Shown: in pieces, positions 1-6,480 of the stretch
How positions within the stretch are numbered: position 1 is the first letter of the stretch
Layout: every line of letters begins with the position of its first letter
DNA from: Nonomuraea longispora
GTDB taxonomy: Bacteria; Actinomycetota; Actinomycetes; Streptosporangiales; Streptosporangiaceae
Assembly: GCF_004348345.1 (NCBI RefSeq)
Contig: NZ_SMJZ01000009.1
Location: forward strand, 1 to 64,000
DNA length: 64,000 nucleotides
Direction: 5' to 3'
The notes under the pieces: model-generated
Databases searched by the model: none
What the model was told of the DNA's origin: nothing
What the model saw: only the letters and a program-made list of their open reading frames with translations
Translations under genes and position numbers: made by a program

Positions 1-89
1 GCCCAGGCCCCCGCGCAATGCCGCCCCCGCACCGTCCCGGGTTCGCGCGCGTGGCGTCGGGCCGGTTCGTCGTTGGTTGGGCTCCGGCC

Positions 90-351
90 ATGAGCGATCA
101 TGTGCGGCTGCCCTGCATGCGGCACGCGGAGTCGGAGAACGTCGTCGCCGGGACCCGCTCTCACCTCGATCACCGCGGCGCATCCCGGCGCGACGGTCGT
201 CGTGGTGGGCCACGTCGCGAGCCTGACGACGGGGCTCAACGCCCTGTGCGGGCTGGGCGCGCGGGTGTGGGGGGCGCCGTTGCCGCACGCGGAGTCGTTC
301 GCCGTGAAGTGGGACGGGCGGTCATGGCGGTGCGGGACGTGGCCCGGCTGA
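90..351 (+). pseudogene. Histidine phosphatase remnant
   Basis: A decayed histidine phosphatase (phosphoglycerate mutase-like) gene. The N-terminal signature MRHAESENVVAG is read from the ATG at 90, following MSDHVRLPC. The C-terminal part, with VVVVGHVASLTTGLNALCGLG and PHAESFAVKWDG, is in a different frame and ends at 351. The roughly 100 residues that should lie between the RHxE and GH motifs are gone. The two frames show an internal deletion plus frameshift, so no working enzyme is expected. Both end motifs are visible; assigning them to one ancestral gene is inference. Confidence 0.6.
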
Positions 352-364
352 ACTCGCGTGCAGA

Positions 365-934
365 ATGTGCGGTGTGATCTACCTTGCCGAAGGCCCTCGC
401 GTGGCGCTGCGTTTCATCGGCCTGCAAGACTTCGATGAGCTGGCCGCGCTGCACAAGGAGAGCGCGGACCTGCTCGCCCCCTGGATGCCCGGCCGGCCGG
501 TCACCGCGTCGTACGCGTCGTACGAGTCCTACGTCGCCCGCTTCGACCAGCCGTCGCACGAGGGCTTCCTGATCTGCCTGCGCGGCACCGGCGCGATCGT
601 CGGCCGGGTCAACATCAACAACATCGTGCGGGGCACCCACCAGTGCGGGGTGATCGGTTATTCCGCCTACGCGTCCACGACCGGCCGCGGATACATGACG
701 GAGGGGCTGGGCCTGCTCATCGCGTACGCGTTCGGCGAGATGGAGTTGCACCGGCTGGAGGCGAACATCCAGCCGTCGAACGCGCCGTCCCTGAGGCTGA
801 TCAGGCGCCTGGGGTTCGAGCGCGAGGGGTTCTCGCCGAAGTTCCAGTTCATCGACGGGGCCTGGAGGGACCACGAGCGCTGGGCCATCACCGTGGAGAT
901 GACCGCAGCAGCTCGTACGCCACATAGGCGGTGA
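365..934 (+). CDS. GNAT family N-acetyltransferase (RimJ/RimL-like)
   Basis: Predicted cytoplasmic acyl-CoA-dependent N-acetyltransferase of 189 residues, the usual size for the RimJ/RimL branch. Family features are VALRFIGLQDFDELAALHK at the N-terminus, GVIGYSAYASTTGRGYMTEG (acetyl-CoA loop region) and LHRLEANIQPSNAPSLRLI followed by LGFEREG, typical of ribosomal protein or amino-group acetyltransferases. The ATG at 365 gives the full ORF, but a GTG at 374 is equally possible and neither has a clear Shine-Dalgarno. The 3' end overlaps the convergent gene ending at 888 by 47 bp. The substrate cannot be read from the sequence. Confidence 0.85.
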   Translation: MCGVIYLAEGPRVALRFIGLQDFDELAALHKESADLLAPWMPGRPVTASYASYESYVARFDQPSHEGFLICLRGTGAIVGRVNINNIVRGTHQCGVIGYSAYASTTGRGYMTEGLGLLIAYAFGEMELHRLEANIQPSNAPSLRLIRRLGFEREGFSPKFQFIDGAWRDHERWAITVEMTAAARTPHRR

Positions 935-1349
935 GCCCGTACGCGAGGTGCGGGACGACGTCCGAGATCCAGGACGACACCGGCCATTCGCGCGGGTCGG
1001 TGACGCCCAGCACCGTCATCGGCACGTTGGAGCCGGCCATGGCGAGCGCCGTGAGCGCGCCCACTCCGGCGGGCCAGGAGGGCCGGCGCCGCGACGAGAG
1101 CAGCCCGTAGCAGAGGGCGGCCCCCGCGCCGGTCGCGTAGCCGGTGAGCGCTCCGAGCGCCTCCTTGCGGTGGCCGGCGCGCTCGTCGTGCCCGAGGTCG
1201 ACGTCGGCGAGGCCGGCCAGCCGTTCGACGGTCTGCTGCGGCGTGGTGCTGGCGGCCCGCGCCCTGATCGCCATGTCCAGGTAGGTGGCGAGATTGAGCG
1301 CGCTGGTCCCGGCGGCGCCCGCGATCAGGCTCTTCACGATGGTGTGCAT
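888..1349 (-). CDS. Hypothetical membrane protein
   Basis: A 153-residue protein with about four hydrophobic stretches: near residues 5-25 (IVKSLIAGAAGTSALNLA), 70-90 (GYATGAGAALCYGLL), 95-120 (GVGALTALAMAGSNVPMTVL) and 130-148. It looks like a small integral membrane protein. The middle is hydrophilic (TPQQTVERLAGLADVDLGHDERAG). I do not recognise a named family with certainty; it resembles short actinobacterial DUF1440-like proteins. It is convergent with the acetyltransferase and overlaps its 3' end by 47 bp. It lies just upstream, on the same strand, of the sugar importer operon that ends at 1371, but nothing ties it to transport. Confidence 0.65.
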   Translation of the reverse strand: MHTIVKSLIAGAAGTSALNLATYLDMAIRARAASTTPQQTVERLAGLADVDLGHDERAGHRKEALGALTGYATGAGAALCYGLLSSRRRPSWPAGVGALTALAMAGSNVPMTVLGVTDPREWPVSSWISDVVPHLAYGLTAYVAYELLRSSPR

Positions 1350-1370
1350 GAAACCGGTGCTACCCCTGGT

Positions 1371-2294
1371 TCAGCCCTTGATGGCCCCCACGATGACGCC
1401 CTTGGTGAAGTGGCGCTGCACCAGCGGGTAGATGATCAGGGCGGGTACCACGGCGATCACCACGATGGCCATCTTGATCGCCAGCGTCGGCGGGGCGTCG
1501 CCCGTCACCCCGGCGGTGGCGCTGGGCAGCGGGTTGGAGTCGACGACGTACTGCCGCAGGATCAGCGCGAGCGGCCACTTGCGGGTGTCGTCGATGTACA
1601 GCATCGCGTTGAACCAGGCGTTCCAGTAGCCGACCGCGTAGAACATCGCGATGACGGCGGTGACCGCCTTGGACATGGGCAGGACGATCCGCCACAGGAT
1701 GCGGAACTCCCCCGCCCCGTCGATGCGCGCGCTGTCGAGGATCTCGCCGGGGATGTTCATGAAGAACGAGCGGAGCACGACCACGTTGAACGCCGAGACG
1801 GCCGTCGGCAGGATGAGCGACCAGTAGCTGTCCTTCAGCCCGAGCCCGCTCACCATCAGGTAGACGGGGATGATGCCGGGGAAGAACACGAACATCAGCA
1901 GCACGCTGAACAGCAGCGGCCGGTGCAGGAACGAGCCGGGCCGCGACAGCGAGTAGGCCCCCAGCACGCTCACCCCGGTGCTGATCAGCGTGCCCACGAC
2001 GGTGACGCCGGTGCTGACGAGCACGGCCTTGCTGACCACGGTGTCGGAGAAGATCTGCCGGTACGCCTCGAACGTGATGCCGTCGGGCACCAGCACGAGC
2101 CCGCCCACCCGGTTGACGGTCGCCGACGAGCTGAGGCTGGTCAGCACGATCGTGTAGAGCGGGCCGAGCACGGCGAGGACGATCAGCGTCACGAGCGTGC
2201 CCTTGCCGAGCCGGGCGACCGGCGAGGGCCGTTCCTCCCAGGGCGCCAGCCTGGCGGGCGTGCTCCTGCGGCGTCTGGACGTCAGCACTGTCAT
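1371..2294 (-). CDS. Carbohydrate ABC transporter permease, LplC-like
   Basis: Inner-membrane permease of a CUT1-type sugar importer, 307 residues, about six transmembrane segments. The EAA loop that contacts the ATPase is visible as DSARIDGAGEFRILWRIVLP near residues 195-215, and the C-terminus ends GVIVGAIKG as LplC/YtcP-type permeases do. The start is the ATG at 2294, which overlaps the stop of the upstream permease (ATGA), implying translational coupling. It is the last gene of the operon 4943 to 1371 (binding protein, permease, permease). No ATPase gene is present, so a shared MsiK-like ATPase elsewhere is presumed. Confidence 0.92.
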   Translation of the reverse strand: MTVLTSRRRRSTPARLAPWEERPSPVARLGKGTLVTLIVLAVLGPLYTIVLTSLSSSATVNRVGGLVLVPDGITFEAYRQIFSDTVVSKAVLVSTGVTVVGTLISTGVSVLGAYSLSRPGSFLHRPLLFSVLLMFVFFPGIIPVYLMVSGLGLKDSYWSLILPTAVSAFNVVVLRSFFMNIPGEILDSARIDGAGEFRILWRIVLPMSKAVTAVIAMFYAVGYWNAWFNAMLYIDDTRKWPLALILRQYVVDSNPLPSATAGVTGDAPPTLAIKMAIVVIAVVPALIIYPLVQRHFTKGVIVGAIKG

Positions 2295-3277
2295 GATCGT
2301 GAATACACCCCTCGCTCGCCGAGCGCGTGCGCCACCCGGTTGGCCGCCAGGATGAGCAGTAGGCCCACCAGGCCCTTGAACAGCCCGGCCGCGGCGCCGT
2401 ACCCGAGGTCGCCGGTGCGCAGGCCCGACCAGTAGACGAACGTGTCGAACACCTCGGACGCCTCGCTGCCGACGGCGCTGCGTTGCAGCATGAACTGTTC
2501 GAACCCGACGTTGAGCGCGTCGCCCAGCCGCAGGATGAGCAGCAGCACGATGACCGGCCGCAGTCCGGGCAGGGTGATGTGCCACATGCGCCGCCACCGG
2601 CGGGCGCCGTCGACGGCCGCGGCCTCGTACAGGTTCGGGTCGATGGTGCTGAGCGCGGCCAGGAAGATGATCGCGCCCCAGCCGGCGTCCTTCCAGATGG
2701 TCTGTGACGTGATGAGCAGGATGAACGTGTCGGAGTTGGTCATCCAGTCGACGGCCTCGCGCCCGTTGTCCCGCAGGATCTGCGCCAGCAGCCCGGCGCC
2801 GCCGAACATCTGCTGGAAGATGGCGACGACCAGCACCCAGGAGAAGAAGTACGGCATGTAGACCACGCCCTGCACGAACGCCCTCAGCCGGACCGAGACG
2901 ATGCTGTTGAGCAGCAGCGCCAGCATGATCGGCACGGGGAAGTAGAAGACGAGCTGGAAGGCGGTGATCGACAGGGTGTTCAGCATCGCGCGCAGGAACT
3001 GCGGGTCCTGGAAGAGCAGCGCGAAGTTGGTGAACCCGATGACCGGGCTGCCGGCGATGCCGCCGGTGTAGGGGTTGTAGTCCTGGAACGCGATGACGTT
3101 GCCCAGCGCGGGGATCCACCAGAAGGCCAGGACGACCAGCAACATCGGCAGGTTCATCACCAGCAGCGGCCAGTCCCTGCGCGCCTTGGCCCGCCAGGAG
3201 AGCCTGTTCGGTGGTGCGGCGTGCCCGGGTGTACGGGTGCCGCGCCGGACGGGCCGCTTGGCCGTCATCGCTCCCAT
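2291..3277 (-). CDS. Carbohydrate ABC transporter permease, LplB-like
   Basis: First permease of the importer, 328 residues, with a basic cytoplasmic N-terminus (MTAKRPVRRGTRTPG) and six predicted membrane spans. The EAA motif EAAAVDGARRWRRMWHITLP sits around residue 215. Family resemblance is to LplB/YtcP partner permeases that import oligosaccharides freed from plant polysaccharides. The ATG at 3277 has AAGGA six to seven bases upstream; an internal ATG three codons later is an alternative. It pairs with the permease at 1371-2294, overlapping by 4 bp, and follows the binding-protein gene by 25 bp. Confidence 0.92.
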   Translation of the reverse strand: MGAMTAKRPVRRGTRTPGHAAPPNRLSWRAKARRDWPLLVMNLPMLLVVLAFWWIPALGNVIAFQDYNPYTGGIAGSPVIGFTNFALLFQDPQFLRAMLNTLSITAFQLVFYFPVPIMLALLLNSIVSVRLRAFVQGVVYMPYFFSWVLVVAIFQQMFGGAGLLAQILRDNGREAVDWMTNSDTFILLITSQTIWKDAGWGAIIFLAALSTIDPNLYEAAAVDGARRWRRMWHITLPGLRPVIVLLLILRLGDALNVGFEQFMLQRSAVGSEASEVFDTFVYWSGLRTGDLGYGAAAGLFKGLVGLLLILAANRVAHALGERGVYSRS

Positions 3278-3302
3278 GGGAGGTCCTTCGCGCCCATGGA
3301 CT

Positions 3303-4943
3303 TCAAAGCCTGCCGTTCTCGCGGGCGACCTTCATGTAGAACTCGCGCGCCTCGTTGCCACCCTGGTCCTGCCACTCCTTGACGATCTTGGGCCATTCGG
3401 AGAGCGGCCGCTTGCCGCGGAACACCTCGTTCATCTTGTCCTCGGTGGGCGTCGCCAGGGCCGCCATCTTGGAGGGGGTCTCCACGCGCATGCCCACGAA
3501 CGGGTCGTTCTCCAGGATCGCCGCGGCCTTGGTCTGCCAGTCGTGCTGGGCCTGGACGAGGCCGTCGTACTGGCTCATGGAGTTGGCCGGCGGCCGGCCG
3601 GACAGGAACATGTACGTGGGCGCGATCTCCTTGCGCCCTAGCGCGGTCTGCTTGACCTTGCCGTCCTCGACGTCGTAATGCTTGCCTTCGACGCCGTTGT
3701 TGACCAGCTCGTACTCCTGCGTGCCGAAGGGCCCGGAACACCAGTTGGCCAGCGCGAGCAGCTCGCGTGTGCGGGCGTCGCCGAGGCCCTTCCTGATGAA
3801 GCAGAACATGCCGGCCGGCTCGTTGCGCCACATGATGTTCCTGCCGCCCGGCTTGGCCGGGTAGGGGGCGACGGCCTGCATGTCGAAGGCGGAGTTGTCG
3901 GGCAGGAACCGGCTGAGGCTCTCGTGCCAGGCGCCCAGCCCGTCGCGGTAGATGACGATCTGCCCGCTGCCGAAGATGCCCTTGTTGTCGGCGTCCTTGT
4001 TGGCGACGACGTCGGGGTGCACCTGGCCGGCCTCGAAGAGCTTGACCATGAACTCGACCGACGCGGCGAACTCGGCGGTCTCGTACTTGTACTCCAGCGT
4101 GCCGTCGCTCTTCTTGCGCCACTCGCGCGGCGCTCCGAAGGCCCGCTGCAGCTCCTGTTCCATGCCGCCGCCGAAGGCCCAGCGCTTCTTCCTGGCGTCG
4201 GTGATGGCCTTGCCGAGAGTGACCAGGTCGTCGCCGCTCTTGGGCTGCTCCAGGGCCAGCTTCTCCAGGATGTCCTGGCGTACGAAGGTGGCGAACGGGA
4301 ACGGCTCGTTCTGCCAGGGGATGCCCTGCAGGACGCCGCCGAAGACGCCGTACTGCCAGGCCGCGGTGTCGTAGTTGGCCAGCAGGGGGAACTCCTTGGC
4401 CTTGTCGCCGGCCAGGTAGGGCGACAGGTCGGCGAACAGTTTGTTGGCCGCCTCGGTGAACCGCGCGATCGTGATGATCTCCCAGCCCGGGATCTGGATC
4501 ATCTCGGGTACGTCGCCGCTGGCCAGCAGGGTGCTGACCTTCTGCCCGTAGGTGTTGCCGTCGGAGATGTTGAAACGCACGGTCCCGCCGAGGCGTTCGT
4601 TGACGGCGTCGTAATAGGAGTTGTCGCCCAGGCCGGGCGGCACCGTGCCCCACAGCGGCGTCATGGCGGTCACCTCTTTGCCGCTGGTCAGCGGCTTCGT
4701 GGTGACGGCCTGGACCATGGTGGCGGGGCGGGTCAGGAAGCCGGGCGCGACGAACTCGCTGCCGGGCAGGTCGGGTTTGAGCCCCGGGATCTCGAACGGC
4801 ACGCGGGTCGGCACCAGGCCCTTGAGCTTGTCGGCCGCCACGGCCGTGCCCTTGGAGGTCGCTTTCTTCTCGGCGCAGCCCGCTACCAGAACACTCGCTC
4901 CGACCAGGCCGAGGAACCCGCGGCGAGTCGTGGTGGTTGGCAT
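3303..4943 (-). CDS. Extracellular sugar-binding lipoprotein, LplA-like
   Basis: Solute-binding protein of the importer, 546 residues, the large LplA size class. The N-terminus has twin Arg (TTTTRRGFLGLVGASVLVAG) followed by lipobox Cys, so it is probably exported by Tat and anchored as a lipoprotein. The mature part contains NISDGNTYGQKVSTLLASGD and VPEMIQIPGWE, typical of this family. The ATG at 4943 has a GAAGGGAG ribosome site. It heads the operon with two permeases. An operator-like inverted repeat (4978-5010) lies about 35 bp upstream and is repeated before the GH31 operon, linking both to the divergent ROK regulator. The likely ligand is a xyloglucan oligosaccharide (inferred from context only). 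Confidence 0.9.
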   Translation of the reverse strand: MPTTTTRRGFLGLVGASVLVAGCAEKKATSKGTAVAADKLKGLVPTRVPFEIPGLKPDLPGSEFVAPGFLTRPATMVQAVTTKPLTSGKEVTAMTPLWGTVPPGLGDNSYYDAVNERLGGTVRFNISDGNTYGQKVSTLLASGDVPEMIQIPGWEIITIARFTEAANKLFADLSPYLAGDKAKEFPLLANYDTAAWQYGVFGGVLQGIPWQNEPFPFATFVRQDILEKLALEQPKSGDDLVTLGKAITDARKKRWAFGGGMEQELQRAFGAPREWRKKSDGTLEYKYETAEFAASVEFMVKLFEAGQVHPDVVANKDADNKGIFGSGQIVIYRDGLGAWHESLSRFLPDNSAFDMQAVAPYPAKPGGRNIMWRNEPAGMFCFIRKGLGDARTRELLALANWCSGPFGTQEYELVNNGVEGKHYDVEDGKVKQTALGRKEIAPTYMFLSGRPPANSMSQYDGLVQAQHDWQTKAAAILENDPFVGMRVETPSKMAALATPTEDKMNEVFRGKRPLSEWPKIVKEWQDQGGNEAREFYMKVARENGRL

Positions 4944-4977
4944 GGCTCGCTCCCTTCTCCGAGTGAGGGATGGCCTT

Positions 4978-5010
4978 CTAATTAGTTGGTATTTCAGCCA
5001 AACAAATTAG
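4978..5010. promoter_or_regulatory. Candidate ROK-regulator operator, importer 1
   Basis: Imperfect inverted repeat: left arm CTAATTAGTTGG (4978-4989), 8-bp spacer, right arm CCAAACAAATTAG (4998-5010). On the minus strand it reads AATTTGTTTG, then six bases, then ATACCAAC. The same layout recurs at 22887-22910 upstream of the GH31 operon. It lies in the divergent region between the binding-protein gene and the ROK regulator, where an operator controlling both would be expected. Confidence 0.6.
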
Positions 5011-5164
5011 TAGACTGTCGGCACAGGCCACAAGGATCGGGACGGTCACAGGTTGGTACTGATGGGAAACCTGCTACGCGGAGGGGCCTCCACGAGCACG
5101 TTCCTCGTTAGGGAAGGGAGCCTGCGATGCGGCATGCTGGGGTCATCTGGGAACGGGGCTCATA

Positions 5165-6376
5165 TTGATCACTTCTACGACCGGCCCGCAGCCGGCCGAC
5201 TTCGCCGACGTGCGCGCCACCAACCTCGCGGTCGTGCTGCGCTTCGTGCGCGAGCACGCGCCCTGCTCGCGGGCCGACATCGCCGCGTCCACCGGGTTGA
5301 ACAAGGCGACGGTGTCGAGCCTGATCGCCGACCTCATCGACCGGAGGCTGGTGCGCGAGACGGGCCTGACGGAGAACCGCGTCGGGCGACCGGCCACGAT
5401 GCTCGTGCTCGACGGCTCGCCGTACGCCGCCATCGGCGTCGAGATCAACGTCGACCACGTGTCGGCGGTGGCCACCGGCCTGGCGGGCGAGCGGCTGCTG
5501 ACGTGGCGGCGCGCGTTCTCCGGGGGCGAGTCCGTCAACCAGGGCATGGCCAATGTCGGCGCGATCATCAGGCGCGTGCTCGGCCGCATGGCCAAGGAGG
5601 AGCGCCAGGTGCTGGGCCTGGCCGTGGCCGTGCCCGGCCTGGTCGACGTGCAGGGCACCGCGCGCATCGCGCCCAACCTGGGCTGGCGTGACGCCGACAT
5701 CGGCGGCGACCTGGCCAAGGCGCTGCGCGACCCCGGCTTCCCCATCCAGGTCGACAACGACGCCAACCTCGCCGCGCTGGCCGAGCAGCGCTTCGGCGCG
5801 CACGCCGGAGCCTCCGACCTGATCTGTCTCACCGGCGAGATCGGCGTGGGGGCGGGCATCATCCTCGACGGGCGGCTGCGCAGGGGCCGCCTCGGCTACA
5901 GCGGCGAGATCGGCCACGTGCAACTCGATCCCGACGGGCCGGCGTGCCACTGCGGGCGGCACGGCTGCCTGGAGGTCATGGCGGGCATCGGCGCCGTGCT
6001 GCGCAGGGAGGTGTCTCCCGCCGAGGTGCAGATGGAGATCGAGGAGGCGGTGCGGCTGGCCCGCGCCGGCGACGCCGGCACCCTGGCCACGCTCGACGCG
6101 GTGGGCAGGAGCCTGGGCAAGGGCGTGTCCATCCTGGCGAACCTCCTCAACCCCGAGGTGGTGGTCCTGGGAGGCTACTACGTTCCGCTGGCGCCCTGGC
6201 TGCTCCCGGCGGTGCACGACGAGATGGGCGAGCGGGTCATCGCCTTCGAGGCCGGCGGATGCCAGGTCGTGGCCTCGACGCTGGGGCACGACGCGGCGGC
6301 GCTCGGGGGTGCGGCGCGGGTGCTCGACTCGATCGATTCGGGAAGATTGCCGGGAGGATTGTCGCGAATCCCTTGA
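5165..6376 (+). CDS. ROK family transcriptional regulator
   Basis: Sugar-responsive repressor of 403 residues, NagC/Mlc/XylR type. Residues about 15-85 form a winged helix (VLRFVREHAPCSRADIAAST, GLNKATVSSLIADLI). The rest is the ROK sugar-kinase-like fold, with the zinc site signature CHCGRHGCLE at about 261-270 and GEIGVGAGIILDGRLRRG before it. The start is a TTG at 5165; no better codon precedes the HTH. It is divergent from the first sugar importer. Operator-like repeats at 4978-5010 and 22887-22956 make it the best candidate to control both importers and GH31. Inducer unknown, plausibly xylose, glucose or isoprimeverose. Confidence 0.88.
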   Translation: MITSTTGPQPADFADVRATNLAVVLRFVREHAPCSRADIAASTGLNKATVSSLIADLIDRRLVRETGLTENRVGRPATMLVLDGSPYAAIGVEINVDHVSAVATGLAGERLLTWRRAFSGGESVNQGMANVGAIIRRVLGRMAKEERQVLGLAVAVPGLVDVQGTARIAPNLGWRDADIGGDLAKALRDPGFPIQVDNDANLAALAEQRFGAHAGASDLICLTGEIGVGAGIILDGRLRRGRLGYSGEIGHVQLDPDGPACHCGRHGCLEVMAGIGAVLRREVSPAEVQMEIEEAVRLARAGDAGTLATLDAVGRSLGKGVSILANLLNPEVVVLGGYYVPLAPWLLPAVHDEMGERVIAFEAGGCQVVASTLGHDAAALGGAARVLDSIDSGRLPGGLSRIP

Positions 6377-6446
6377 CCTTGGTCACCGGGGCGTGCACCC
6401 TTCAGTCAACCCACCGAAATGTCCGCGTAACTTCGCCAGGCCGGTC

Positions 6447-6462
6447 GTCGAAGCGCTTCGAC
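6447..6462. promoter_or_regulatory. LacI-type operator upstream of GH3
   Basis: A perfect 16-bp palindrome, GTCGAAGCGCTTCGAC, centred on AGCGCT as LacI/CebR-type operators are. It lies 18 bp before the GH3 start. The downstream LacI gene (9252-10256) is the obvious candidate to bind it. Confidence 0.65.
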
Positions 6463-6480
6463 ACTCTCCGAGGGATGACC

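Noticed and set aside
948-2435. Long 495-codon frame on the plus strand
   Set aside because: It is the complement of the importer permeases and membrane protein, with Arg/Asp/His/Gly-rich composition typical of a shadow frame in high-GC DNA.
5049-5073. CAGGTT...AACCTG inverted repeat before the ROK gene
   Set aside because: The arms are only six bases with a long spacer and it is not repeated elsewhere, so it was not called as an operator.
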